In this document: positions 1 to 10,099 of the stretch, piece after piece
Layout of the letters: the number at the start of each line of letters is the position of its first letter
Position numbering within the stretch: the stretch's first letter is position 1
Source: Gerris lacustris
Taxonomy: Eukaryota; Arthropoda; Insecta; Hemiptera; Gerridae
Assembly (NCBI GenBank): GCA_951217055.1
Contig: OX578276.1
Location: forward strand, 156,687,223-156,751,222
Length of the DNA: 64,000 bases
Direction of reading: 5' to 3'
Made by a program: the position numbers and the translations under genes
The notes under the pieces: generated by a model
Told to the model about the DNA's origin: nothing
The model's input: the letters and a program-made list of their open reading frames with translations, nothing else
The model's database searches: none

Positions 1-523
1 TTTCTTGCAGTGAGAACTTTATTCCATCCATCCTTTCTAACTTCAATTTCTGTGATATTTCTGTGATCATTCCCAGTAATACGTTTTCAGGGTGTGCGGA
101 ATATCCATTTCTCTGAATTACGTATGAAAAATGTGATCAAAATTTGGATAAAAGCCTTTATTCCGACCTATACAGAATCCACTGTGATAGGAGAATATCA
201 AGAAATTATACCTATTTGCCAGATATTTACCTAAGAGTCCAAATCAGTGGCACTTGTTGCTATAGTTTCAGATGAAGTAAGCGGTGATCCTGTGTCATCT
301 AGATTTTCCTCAACTTTTGCTCTAACTGTTTTGAGATCCCTCTCAGTTTTTAACACTCTTTTTCTCAATTGATCTGAAGTCCATTGTTCCCATGACCAAA
401 TTTCTTGATGTTCTCTGATCACAGTGGATTCTGTATTTGTCGGAATAGAGGCTTTTAACCAAATTAAGAAGGATGGAAGTAAGAAAGGATGGATGGAATA
501 AAGTTCTCACTGCAAGAAACAGC
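1..523. repeat. Degenerate foldback (inverted-repeat) sequence at window edge
   Basis: Positions 1-45 are the reverse complement of about 478-523 (both contain TTCTTGCAGTGAGAACTTTA in one orientation). A second inner pair, about 138-205 against 398-460, shares CAGAATCCACTGTGAT. The arms are offset by indels, so the hairpin is old. A 63-codon minus-strand ORF (231-422) lies across the loop but resembles nothing I know. The element may continue left of the window. It is probably a MITE or rearranged inverted repeat; no target duplication can be seen. Confidence 0.6.
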
Positions 524-615
524 AATTTTGAAAACAAGGAGGGAAGGGTCTTCATAATTCCTAAAATTAATTTTGATGCCGCAACCTACGTTAAAAAAAA
601 TTTAATCAGCCATAG

Positions 616-918
616 TGTAACGGCAAGAACGTTATATTTTTTTTACAGGAAATATATTTAGTAGGGAAAATAGTATAATACAGTTAATTTGGAATTTGGA
701 ATTGTCACAAGTCAAAAATAGTATCAAAGGTGTTTTTTCTTTATCTGTTTCTTTCTTTCTAATAATGTTTCTTTCTGCAATTTTTCCTTCTATCCTTTTC
801 CCTTCTTTCTAAATAATTGTCCGTAAACATTTAAATATAGTTTGATTAACTTTGAAATGAAAACTAAACTAAACAATAAAATAAAATCTACACTGTCAAT
901 TATTGACTGACAGTGACA
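616..918 (-). repeat. 3' LTR of BEL/Pao element
   Basis: Direct 303-bp repeat of 5407-5709 with no visible mismatch. The polyprotein stop codon lies inside this LTR, at 900-902, so the last residues are encoded by the first bases of the LTR. Confidence 0.95.
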
Positions 919-3900
919 CTCCCCGGCGGTACAGGCTGGTCCTGATTCTCGACTTCTAGAAGAAGCACGATGCTTTGCGCCGCTCTTTTCAGTGATGCTT
1001 GGTTCCTCCGAATTGTAACAGTCCGCACTACTCCATCTTTAGATGGATGGGTAGCTGTTATGCGGGCGAGGGGCCAGGTGTTACGAGGAGTCGCTGTGTC
1101 TCGGATCATCACTATGTCACCTTCTTGGAGATTTCTTTTTTCAGAAGTCCACTTGGTTCTGTGATGTAAGGACTGAAGGTACTCCTTGTGCCACCTGGTC
1201 CAGAACTCTTCTGCTAGATGTTGCACCTGACGCCACCTTCTTCGAGGATAATTGAGATCACCTTCAAATTTTCCTGGAGGGGGTAGTAAAGGTGGTTTCA
1301 TTGTGAGTAAGTGGTTCGGTGTCAGAGGGGAAATATCGGGATCTGTTAGATTTTCTACTGTTAGAGGGCGACTGTTAATAGTGGCTTCGCATTCTTTCAG
1401 CAGTGTCCTGAAGCAATCTTCATTCAATAGCCCTTTGCGCGTTTGAAACAAGTAATCTAGGATTCTACGAACACTACCTATTTGTCTCTCAACCGCACCA
1501 TTCATATGACTGGCGTATGGAGGAGAAAACTGAAAGTCCACTGCATTGCATTGTTGGCTTAAAAATGTACCTATAGCGTTGATGTCTATTTCTTCAAGAG
1601 CCTTTCTGAGTTCCTCTTTGGCTCCTACAAAATTAGTGCCCATGTCCGTCCTAAGTGAATGAATAGATCCTCTATTGCAGAGAAATCTTCGCAAGGCGTT
1701 TATAAAAGAGTGGGTGCCTAAATGGTCTAATATGTCGATGTCAACTGCTCGACAAGATAAGCACGTAAAAATTATACCCCATCGTTTAACTTTACTTCTG
1801 CCCTGCTTAACGTAGAAGGGGCCAAAAACATCCGCTGCACTATAGGTGAATGGTGGGGTAGGGGTTACCCGTTCCTTGGGCAAATCTGCCATAATAGGTC
1901 TTTGAAAAGTCCCTCTTAGTCGACGACACCTAATACAGTTGTGTAAATATCTGGAGACTTCCGTAGAGGCTCTTACAATCCAATAACCTTGAGCTCGCAG
2001 TCTATTCATTGTATGACCTCTACCTTGATGATGTACCTTTTCATGGGCGTCACGAATTAAAAGGGTCGTCACATGACATTTTCGTGGCAGAATAACAGAG
2101 TGTTTTTCTTGGGCTGAGAGCAGAGAGTGCTTATTACGCCCTCCTACTACGATTAGACCATAACTGTCCTTGACTGGGTGCAGTGATCTCAGTTGATTTA
2201 TTGAATTTTCTTCTAATTCCTCATCTTGAACTATCTTCAAGATAATTCTTGCTGCTTCTCTTAGTTCTTCAGCCTTTTTTCTTAATGCGAAATTAGCACA
2301 ACCTGGTGACGACGAAGCTCCAAATAGGTGCACTGTCATTCGATACTCTTTTGGTTCTTTTAGGACATCACCATCCTCCCACCACAAAAACCTCAGAAGG
2401 TTTCTGTCCCTCTCTGGAACGATTACTTGTAAGAACATTCCTTCTAAATCGCCAACAAATGCTATTTTTCCCTGGCGGAATCTTAAAAGCACGCCCACCA
2501 CTGAATTTGTTAAATCTGGACTAGATAGAAGCATACTGTTTAGTGAAACACCATGATAAACCGCAGAACAGTCAAAAACCACTCGTATCTTGCCAGGTTT
2601 TCTTGGATGGTACACTCCATGGTGTGGTAAATACCATAATCTACCTGGTTCTATTTGAGTTTTGTCTGCTGCTTCGGCATATCCTTTATCAATTTGGTCC
2701 TTCATGAACTGAATGTAATCCTCTTTGAAGGTCAAATTTTGAAATTTTTTCTTGATTGAATTTAGACGTTTAAAAGCTAGAATACGATTAGAAGGCATCT
2801 CCAAATTATCGTTTTTGAGTGGGAGAGGCATCTCATAATGTTTGTCTGCTCGGTGGACAAGACCTGATGAGATTTTTTCTATAAACCTCTTGTCATTTAC
2901 TGATTGACCTAGGCCAAAATTCTTTTCTTCGTGTGTTGAGTCAAGGTTAAAAATATTTATGATCTCTCTAAATGAGACTCTTCGGGAGCAATATGATGTA
3001 CTTGCATTTGGTCTGGGTCCTATTATCCCCCAACCTAATTCTGTCCTAATTCCATAAGGATCGTTATCTTTTCCACGGATCACCTCCAGCGGGCATAATG
3101 CTCTTGGGCAATTGCTTCCGATAAGAATTCCAATTTCCGTATTTTCTTGTAATGGATGTAGAAGGTGTACTAGCTCTTTCAAATGGGGAAAGTGATTTGC
3201 TGATTTCGGTGTAGGAATTTCGTCCGGAGAGCCAGGAATGTGGTCTCGAGTATAAGTGTTATTCGGAAGGTTGATAACTGTTTTTCTATCAAAACTGGAC
3301 ACTACCAGGTCTGGAATTCTTAAGCTGGAGACCGAAGACCTTTTAAGGAGGGTGGAAAGCTCAAGTCTGGTTGGAATACCTTCTAATCCCATGTTTACTC
3401 TCAGATTTTCTGAAATGAAACAAGCGTCACTGCCATCATCTAGTAGGGCATAAACCAGGTGTTGGTCTTCTGGCTTGTCTTTCTGATGAAGGTAGACAGG
3501 TATTATGAAGGATGTCGTGCCTACAAAGTTCTCTATAGTCGCCGAGCGCATTTTCGCTGAAGACTGGTTCTTTGTTTCTTGATGAAGGCTTGTTGGATGA
3601 AGCTTTTCACACCCTTTAACTTGACATTTCAGTCTCTTCTTGCAGTATTTTGACAGGTGGCCTTGTTCTAAACAAGACCAGCAAAGACCGCTTCTTTTAA
3701 TGAATTCCCTTCTTATGTCTTCTGAAGTATTTGGAAGCTTGGAGCAGAACTCAGTAATGTGCGTGCCGTCTTGACAAAAATAACAAAAATTGAGTAAAGG
3801 GTTAGGCTGCACCACTTCAGGTTTTTTAAATTTTAAAGGAAATTGGTCCTGGGTTTTAAAGGCCGGTAAATTTGTTATTGATTTTCCAGAAAACTTTTCG

Positions 3901-5306
3901 GGTTTTGATTTATTTCTTAGTCCTTTAGCAACAGTTGGTTTTCCTTTTGAATTTTGAACAACGTTCATTTTTTCGGAATTTATAGAATAAACTGGGTGAG
4001 TTAGTAGTCCTACTTTCCTTTCTACATACGCTGCAAGTTCCAGAATGGTCTCTTTTCCTTTCAAGGGTAACACTTCTGATATCCAGCCATGAAGAAACTG
4101 GATAGGAAGACGAGAAGCTATTTTCTTAAGACACATTTTCGAGCTTACCTCCCTGATAGCATCTTCCGGCAGAACTCTACATGCTGTGGAAATACTCTCA
4201 GAAAACTTCTGTAAGCCTTTTGAATCGGTAATTTTAAAAGTCGGCCCTTCTGTCAACTTTTCCACCCAGGCTTCTGTTATTTTGAGAGGATTTCCAAACC
4301 TTCGTTCGAGAAGAGAAATAGAGTCTAAGTAGGACAGGGAAAGATTTGACTGAATGACTTCTAGTGCCTCTCCCTTCAGGAATCTAGTCAAGAAGATCTT
4401 CTTTTCATTGTCTGGGAGGATATTATCCTCTAGATGAATTCTAACTTGATCCCGAAAGATAGGATAATTTAAGCTATCACCATCATATTGGAGAGGTACC
4501 AAGGAGTTCAACACTTGAACCTTGGTCATCACTAATATAGGATTTAAAGGTGCATTTTGGGTGGGTGGTATATTTTTTTCTAAGGATGGAATATTAGCCG
4601 AAATAAAAGAGGTATTAGGTGCAAATTTTGATTCTACTTTATAACTTATTTCAGGGAGAAGTGAAGCCTTGTCTCCTACCTCCAGAGCTTCGTAAACCGC
4701 CTCAACCTCCTCTGCTTGCGTAGCCTCATGTAAGCTGTCTTGAAGATCTGAATTTCTATTCACTCTTTCTCCGATCGATGACATCTTACATTTGGCTGCT
4801 TCAAGCTTCTGTTGAAGCTGGTTAATCCTGGTCCCACACTCCTCCTTTTCACTCTCCAACCTTCTCTTTTCTGATGCGAGAGCTAATTTGGCCGCAAGAC
4901 GCATCGATGCCGCGGATTTTCTAGATGCAGATGTTGAAGCGACTGATCCTGGCCTGGACATCGGTTGTGCCGCGTTCAAGACCTCTTCTACATGGCTAAT
5001 AAACACTTCAAGGTCTAGTAAGTCTTGATCACACTTAGCCAGATATGGTGCATCAGGAGCCACGAGTTCTGGAAGTCTATCAACCAGCACTTTCAGGTCT
5101 CTCTTTAGTCGTACAAGACCGCTGAGTGCTGCTGATAGAATACTCATGTGCTCTGGATTGCATTCGAAATCTTTAACTAAGCGTGACACTTCCTTTTGCT
5201 TACGCCGTATAGTAGCGGACACCGACTTGATTGATTTTGTAACGACTATAAGTTTGTCCAAGTCTTCTTCGTCCTGCTTCTTACACATTTTCTTTCCCCG
5301 CGGCAT
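900..5306 (-). CDS. BEL/Pao Gag-Pol polyprotein with in-frame loss of RT active site and RNase H
   Basis: The frame is open from 5360, but the first ATG is at 5306, giving 1468 aa. Residues below count from the upstream open start, so subtract 18 for the ATG form. A Gag-like region rich in coiled coil covers about 30-230, a capsid-like region 280-460, and zinc knuckles 526-594 (CYFC, CWSC...HLSKYC). An A17-type aspartic protease has DDGSD at 641-645. RT fingers and palm run from about 870 to 1027 (KIRVVFDCSA, then GCANFALRK). The text then jumps to the pre-integrase segment at about 1028-1075. Integrase has an HHCC domain at 1105-1146, D1177, D1239 and E1291, and a C-terminal DUF5641-like tail at 1365-1470. 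Missing are the YVDD box, RT thumb and RNase H. The frame stays open across the junction near 2279. The product should supply Gag, protease and integrase but not reverse transcription. Confidence 0.93.
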   Translation of the reverse strand: MPRGKKMCKKQDEEDLDKLIVVTKSIKSVSATIRRKQKEVSRLVKDFECNPEHMSILSAALSGLVRLKRDLKVLVDRLPELVAPDAPYLAKCDQDLLDLEVFISHVEEVLNAAQPMSRPGSVASTSASRKSAASMRLAAKLALASEKRRLESEKEECGTRINQLQQKLEAAKCKMSSIGERVNRNSDLQDSLHEATQAEEVEAVYEALEVGDKASLLPEISYKVESKFAPNTSFISANIPSLEKNIPPTQNAPLNPILVMTKVQVLNSLVPLQYDGDSLNYPIFRDQVRIHLEDNILPDNEKKIFLTRFLKGEALEVIQSNLSLSYLDSISLLERRFGNPLKITEAWVEKLTEGPTFKITDSKGLQKFSESISTACRVLPEDAIREVSSKMCLKKIASRLPIQFLHGWISEVLPLKGKETILELAAYVERKVGLLTHPVYSINSEKMNVVQNSKGKPTVAKGLRNKSKPEKFSGKSITNLPAFKTQDQFPLKFKKPEVVQPNPLLNFCYFCQDGTHITEFCSKLPNTSEDIRREFIKRSGLCWSCLEQGHLSKYCKKRLKCQVKGCEKLHPTSLHQETKNQSSAKMRSATIENFVGTTSFIIPVYLHQKDKPEDQHLVYALLDDGSDACFISENLRVNMGLEGIPTRLELSTLLKRSSVSSLRIPDLVVSSFDRKTVINLPNNTYTRDHIPGSPDEIPTPKSANHFPHLKELVHLLHPLQENTEIGILIGSNCPRALCPLEVIRGKDNDPYGIRTELGWGIIGPRPNASTSYCSRRVSFREIINIFNLDSTHEEKNFGLGQSVNDKRFIEKISSGLVHRADKHYEMPLPLKNDNLEMPSNRILAFKRLNSIKKKFQNLTFKEDYIQFMKDQIDKGYAEAADKTQIEPGRLWYLPHHGVYHPRKPGKIRVVFDCSAVYHGVSLNSMLLSSPDLTNSVVGVLLRFRQGKIAFVGDLEGMFLQVIVPERDRNLLRFLWWEDGDVLKEPKEYRMTVHLFGASSSPGCANFALRKKAEELREAARIILKIVQDEELEENSINQLRSLHPVKDSYGLIVVGGRNKHSLLSAQEKHSVILPRKCHVTTLLIRDAHEKVHHQGRGHTMNRLRAQGYWIVRASTEVSRYLHNCIRCRRLRGTFQRPIMADLPKERVTPTPPFTYSAADVFGPFYVKQGRSKVKRWGIIFTCLSCRAVDIDILDHLGTHSFINALRRFLCNRGSIHSLRTDMGTNFVGAKEELRKALEEIDINAIGTFLSQQCNAVDFQFSPPYASHMNGAVERQIGSVRRILDYLFQTRKGLLNEDCFRTLLKECEATINSRPLTVENLTDPDISPLTPNHLLTMKPPLLPPPGKFEGDLNYPRRRWRQVQHLAEEFWTRWHKEYLQSLHHRTKWTSEKRNLQEGDIVMIRDTATPRNTWPLARITATHPSKDGVVRTVTIRRNQASLKRAAQSIVLLLEVENQDQPVPPGSVTVSQ

Positions 5307-5406
5307 TTCTGGTTTCTTAGTTTCAATTTTGTAATCAAGTGTTCCAAAGGTAAAGTCCAAAATTTAATTTAAATTTTTACTTTACCTAATTAATTTAAAT
5401 TTTTAC

Positions 5407-5709
5407 TGTAACGGCAAGAACGTTATATTTTTTTTACAGGAAATATATTTAGTAGGGAAAATAGTATAATACAGTTAATTTGGAATTTGGAATTGTCACA
5501 AGTCAAAAATAGTATCAAAGGTGTTTTTTCTTTATCTGTTTCTTTCTTTCTAATAATGTTTCTTTCTGCAATTTTTCCTTCTATCCTTTTCCCTTCTTTC
5601 TAAATAATTGTCCGTAAACATTTAAATATAGTTTGATTAACTTTGAAATGAAAACTAAACTAAACAATAAAATAAAATCTACACTGTCAATTATTGACTG
5701 ACAGTGACA
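5407..5709 (-). repeat. 5' LTR of BEL/Pao element
   Basis: A 303-bp copy identical to 616-918, followed on the plus strand by the CATAG target duplication. About 100 bp of AT-rich leader (5307-5406) separates it from the first ATG. Promoter elements within it cannot be assigned from sequence alone. Confidence 0.95.
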
Positions 5710-5714
5710 CATAG

Positions 5715-6486
5715 TATATTAATTTTGTATATAATGTTAAAATTTAAGTATTACTTCATTTTTTAACTTTTCAATCAAAATCAGAGGGGGGGGGGGGGTA
5801 TAAGGTGGAGCTCGAATTGCAACTACCTCACGTGGTGAGCTCTGGTAATTCTTTTTGATTTGTAGCATTTTAAGTAAAAAATAGGCAAGGGTTTCAACCT
5901 AAAATTGAAAAATAGTTTAATTTAATGTTATGGGTTTTCACCTTAAGTGTTATATATGTCATTAGTTATGTTACAGCCCATTAATTATTTTTAGCACATA
6001 AAGGCATTTTATTGTAGAATAACAATTGTAGATTATGGAAATATGCCTTAAACTTAGATTAAAAACTTAGGGGGGGGGGGGGGGGGGGGGGGGTTGGCTC
6101 AAATTTTGTCCAAATGGCAAGTTTTTAGAGGTACGGTGGTTGCGATCTCGAAAAAAGTGTTTTTTCGACCCACCCTAATATACATATTATACATCCACCT
6201 ATAGTTTTATATTCTTTGTATTTATATTCAATCGGCTACCTTAAGTTTAACATATATTTTTTTAATATTTTTCTTGTATGTATACTTTATGTTGACACAC
6301 CTTCATACCCGTGTTCTACTATCTAAATACCTACCCATGCTTGTACCTCAATAAAGCAACAAATAAAGCTCTCTAACATATACAATGCATGCACATGCTA
6401 ACACCTAACAATATAGATCCCTAACATAAAAAGTACATGCACATGCTTATACCTAACAAAAAAATAACACTAACATAAGTATAATA
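5715..6486. other. Non-coding, two poly-G runs
   Basis: No ORF or recognisable element. There are two long G runs (about 5787-5799 and 6071-6093). The second is followed by a short GC-richer stretch ending at 6175. Several other repeat families in this window also carry G runs, so this may be a decayed member of one. The rest is AT-rich filler. Confidence 0.5.
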
Positions 6487-7071
6487 GTACATTATGCGTC
6501 GAGTGCGGAAAATAGCATTTTGCATGCGAGTGTGGAGTTTGCACCCGAGCGACAGCGAGGGTAGTAAAACCACACGAGCAATGCAAAATGCCGTTTTCGC
6601 ACGAGTTGCGTACCGTACTTCATCTACGATTGTTAGATTTAAATAATAAATACAGAAAAAAATAAATTTGCTGTATGTAAGTTCGTATCTCTTCTCTTGA
6701 TAAAGATGGCATTAATCTTGAGTTGTATTTTTTGCCGAAATAATTATTTCTGGAGGAGTATTATTCTCTACATTTTCGTCAAAGCCACTTGATTCATTCA
6801 TTGTTTTTCACTAAAAACTCGATATAAACAGTTATGCGTACTTTAATAAAAGAATAGAAAATTAGTTTTGTTAAATGTAAACAAACTCGCTAATCGTGCG
6901 TAAAGCTGAAGAATTCCTCTTCTTTACCGCACTAGCGTGGTAAAGAAGAGGAATTGATCAGAACTATGAGACGCGCATGCGCAATGAATACAAGTACGTA
7001 AATAATCACTTTCCACGCATCTAAACAGAGATATAATGTACATATTTCGTATCAATCGTAGATAAAATTTG
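6487..7071. repeat. Dispersed 580-590 bp hairpin-rich repeat, copy 1
   Basis: Nearly the same sequence recurs at 39299-39876, and its first about 160 bp at 54056-54215. The first 137 bp (6487-6623) fold on themselves: about 55 bp starting AGTACATTATGCGTCGAGTG is complementary to the stretch ending GAGTTGCGTACCGTACT. Further in, 6910-6955 is a near-perfect hairpin with a stem of about 20 bp (GAATTCCTCTTCTTTACCGC and its complement). CATCTACGATTG at 6619 is inverted at the far end (CAATCGTAGATA). There is no coding capacity. It is probably a MITE, but the family is unknown to me. Confidence 0.7.
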
Positions 7072-7144
7072 TTTTACCCCCACTTACTCAGCCGAATTAT
7101 TATCTTTTTTTCATACTTCCAGATTAAGTTATAGTTGGGAAAAA

Positions 7145-7304
7145 ATTTACTTACATCGGCTGATCCACTCTCCTCTATAAAGGTTTCTATCAGTATAAAT
7201 ATATCGTTTATCGTTTACTTGTACCAGTCTGATGAACTCGACATGATACAGCTTATTTTTTTTAACCCACACACATTATACGATATTATCTTGACGTCCT
7301 GATA
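7145..7304 (-). pseudogene. LINE ORF2 5' fragment (endonuclease start)
   Basis: Just downstream of the ORF1 relic on the same strand, an open stretch of about 50 codons reads KIISYNVCGLKKNKLYHVEF, which matches the usual opening of a LINE apurinic-type endonuclease (strand 1 with the conserved Asn). It breaks off before the next motif and abuts the dispersed repeat ending at 7071. Together with 7339-8191 it shows that this was a two-ORF LINE whose ORF2 has been lost. Confidence 0.55.
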
Positions 7305-7338
7305 ACTGTATTGTTGGTGGGTAATGTGGTTGTTCTAG

Positions 7339-8191
7339 TCACTGTTGCTGTACTTTTAGCCTCCTGCTGCTCTCTGATAGTGCTGAAGAAGAAGGTTCTC
7401 TGCTGAATATAGGTTCAGCAGTGTTATGAACACCTTGTACCTTCCTCTGCTCCGTGCCCGTCGGCTGCTCGTCTTCTCTCCCCCACTCCTCGGCTGCTCT
7501 TCTCAGGTCCACTCCCGTCATCTTCTCTAACAGCTCTAACCCATCTTCACCTCGGCTTAGTAACAAATTATCCTCTGACCATTCAAATTTTACTCCGTTT
7601 ACGAGCATAAAATCATGAATGATTTTTACTCTTACCTCACTGTTTACTTTAATAATTTCCTTGTTCACAGTAAATAATTTACCCCGTCCGTATCTGAAAG
7701 CTGGAGAAAAGTCTCTTTGAATGTACATCTGCGTACCTTTCAGCTTGTATGAATTTTTAAGGATTAATATAACATCGCTGTCAGAGGGGATGTGTGCTAT
7801 AATGGATGATTTCTTATTTCCTATGAAATGAGCTCTGTTCACAAATACTTCTTTCTCTATGCGTAGCACGTCTTTAATGAAATTCTTTATTAAAGTGATC
7901 AAGTCTCCTTTATCTTCTGGGGAAATACCGGTTATTTTGTCGTGATCTATTATCATCTATTTCTCTTTTTTTGAAGTGATTCTTACATTCGTTTTCTAAT
8001 CTTTCCAGTTTATTTTTTAAAGACATATTTTCAACCTCCAATGTATTTATCTTGCCGACCAGCATATTGACGTCCTCTCTTGTAGCTAAAGAACTTATTT
8101 TTTGGACGATTATTGCTCCCACCGTTTTCGCAATGAGCTCTTGCAGTGCTGTCAAATCAGCTATTTCTAAAATTCCCCTTGATTCTGCCAT
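7339..8191 (-). pseudogene. LINE ORF1 (L1-like nucleic-acid chaperone) in two broken frames
   Basis: The first piece (8191-7910, 93 codons) starts at ATG and holds a leucine-rich coiled coil (about residues 35-70). The second (7956-7339, 205 codons) carries the RRM-like middle and C-terminal part of L1-type ORF1 proteins, including YIQRDFSPAFRYGRGKL and a DFMLVNGVKFEW stretch. The two overlap by 47 nt in different frames, next to an A7 run. A TAG lies directly before the second ATG, so a single slip at the A run does not restore the frame. ORF1 proteins bind their RNA in the LINE particle. This copy is probably dead. Confidence 0.7.
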
Positions 8192-8484
8192 TCTCTTTGA
8201 GTCGTTTTCTTGCTCGCCGCTCTCTGGAGATAGTTTTTCTCTTTTACGCTTAGCGACCGTATTAGTATTTTTTTTTATCTTTTGTTATGTCTTGCATAAG
8301 ATAATAATATAGTAAATCTTCGAACACACAAAATATAGAAAGATATCAAAAGACTGTGCCCTGTGTTTACAAATACTCTTTTATCGCTTATCAATGAAAC
8401 GGTAAGGTTAAGGTAGGCTATGAATCATTGGATTTCTAGTAGCTGTATGCTGTTATAGCGTTGACCTGGTAAAAAGATCAGTGA

Positions 8485-8570
8485 CAATTGTGGGTATCGA
8501 ACCGTCAAGGTAGATATTTGTGCTAATCAAAAAATTCTCGCCGCTCCAACTGCTTACGCCACGGAACGTC
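8485..8570 (-). mobile_element. tRNA-derived SINE head (pol III A and B boxes)
   Basis: On the minus strand, an A-box-like TGGCGTAAGCAGTTGG (8562-8547) is followed about 44 bases later by the B-box-like GGTTCGATACC (8503-8493), the spacing and order of an internal tRNA promoter. The segment does not fold into a complete tRNA acceptor stem, so it is more likely a SINE head than a functional tRNA. The body would extend to lower coordinates, but its end is unclear. No second copy was found in the window. Confidence 0.55.
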
Positions 8571-9385
8571 TTTACAGATCAGAAGGTTCTTTCTCAATAA
8601 GAGATATTTCATGTTAAGAATAATTGAATAGTTAGATTTTTTCTGCTTGTATATTAATTAATAAATACTATATTATCTTAATTAATTATATTTCTGCAAT
8701 ATGTATTTTACTTTAAGCTTCTATCTTCAGATTAGCCTGGTTAGATAGATGAAAAACCACTTTCATTAAAAGACATATCACATGTTATGTAACACACGAC
8801 GATTATTTACCCGGTGTTTTATAAACGAGAATTAAATATAAATAAGTTCTGCGCTTAAAAATTGTTACATCTAACTGTTGTTACATCTAACTGCATAAAA
8901 GACAAACCTTCACTTGCAGCGACACAAAACCACACGACGTACTCATCCTGGCTACCGGGCTGAATTTCTGATCAAAATCTCTTCCCTTCTGATCCTTTCT
9001 GAACCGTCAGGATTCATCACTTTAAAAACCCATTTAGTTTTAACAAAACCTATTTAGCTACCTTATCTTCAACAATCTCTAGTCCATTTGAAAAACCTCT
9101 CAGACATATTGATGCTTTATACTTCCATGTATTCCAGTTGGATTTTCCTTCAAGTAGACCAAAATTAATTACTTTTGTTTTTTAATACATCTTCAAGTTA
9201 TATTAAAACACTGGGCCCATAACCTACTGAAATTCTAGACCCTAGGTGGACACGCAATTATTATTAAAGTAATACTCAAATATGAACTGATCTATTTAGA
9301 CACTAGGGTACAAAGTGAATTAAATAATAATACTTGACATCGTTGACATTACTTCGTCAAATCTATATGTATAATAAATTGGTTA
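8571..9385. other. No recognisable feature
   Basis: AT-rich, with stop codons in all frames and no repeat shared with the rest of the window that I could see. Confidence 0.5.
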
Positions 9386-9406
9386 GGCGTTAAGTCTCAC
9401 GTAAAA

Positions 9407-10099
9407 AGGGTTTCGTTGGTATTGTGAACACGAATTTGTATAAGGGGGGGGGGGGGGGGGGTATATTTTTTTTGACAAAATAGCGCAGAAAATTAAACAC
9501 TATCCACAAGTGTTATATGCTTTTGTAATCTACTCTCCAATACCTTTCATTTGATACCCCACTCAAAATTAAAAAAAATAAATCCTGTGACAGGTATTAG
9601 CCGCCATTTTGGTTTCACAGTTAATCAGATCAAGTAGGAATTCTTATTTTATCTTTGGCATAGCAAACCGCACATTTTGCATATTTTTTATATATTTAGT
9701 AACAGCAGAAATACAGTTTTGGGGAGGGGGGGGGGGGGGGCACGCAAAATTTTGATGTTTTTTGACAAAATAGCGCGGAAAATTAAACACTATCCACAAG
9801 TGTTGTATCTTTTTGTAATCTACTCTCACCTTTCATTTGATACCCACTCAAAATTAAAAAAAACCGAAATCCAGTGACATGAATTATCCGCCATTTTAAA
9901 TTTGAACAGGTGATAACTTTGAGTTCGCTATATTTTTCCTGTGTGTGCGTCAAAACGATCTTTAATTCTAAAAAGTTTCCTGTTTTTTATCTCTATTGAT
10001 TCAAAAGCTATTGGAACCGTACTGAAGTACTGAGTGACAGACAGACACTGGAACGAAACTATAAGGATTTTTTGTTTTTGGTTTTACCAACGAAACCCT
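9407..10099 (-). mobile_element. AGGGTTTCGTTGGTA-ended repeat, copy 1
   Basis: Both ends carry the inverted terminal sequence AGGGTTTCGTTGGTA. A second copy in opposite orientation is at 49477-50183, and a third is cut by the window end at 63874. There is no ORF. The interior contains a partial duplication: the segment with GACAAAATAGCGC and AAACACTATCCACAAGTGTT occurs twice (near 9473 and 9764), each time after a G run. The end near 10050 carries the CAGACAGACA run common in insect MITEs. The shared sequence continues about 20 bp outside the left terminus (AAGTCTCACGTAAAA), so the true boundary may be near 9386. Confidence 0.75.

Larger units (their letters stand above)
616..5709 (-). mobile_element. 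BEL/Pao LTR retrotransposon, complete ends, internally deleted pol
   Basis: Two direct LTRs of 303 bp (616-918 and 5407-5709) that look identical base for base bound one long minus-strand ORF. Each LTR begins TGTCACTG and ends GTTACA on the element strand. The flanks carry a 5-bp target duplication, CATAG, at 611-615 and 5710-5714, as expected for this superfamily. A short purine run (GGGGAG) lies just upstream of the 3' LTR and could prime plus-strand synthesis. No convincing tRNA primer site was seen after the 5' LTR. LTR identity implies a recent insertion. The internal region lacks part of reverse transcriptase and all of RNase H, so this copy is probably non-autonomous. Confidence 0.95.

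Noticed and set aside
1252..5334. Several 60-70 codon plus-strand ORFs
   Set aside because: Antisense shadows of the BEL polyprotein.
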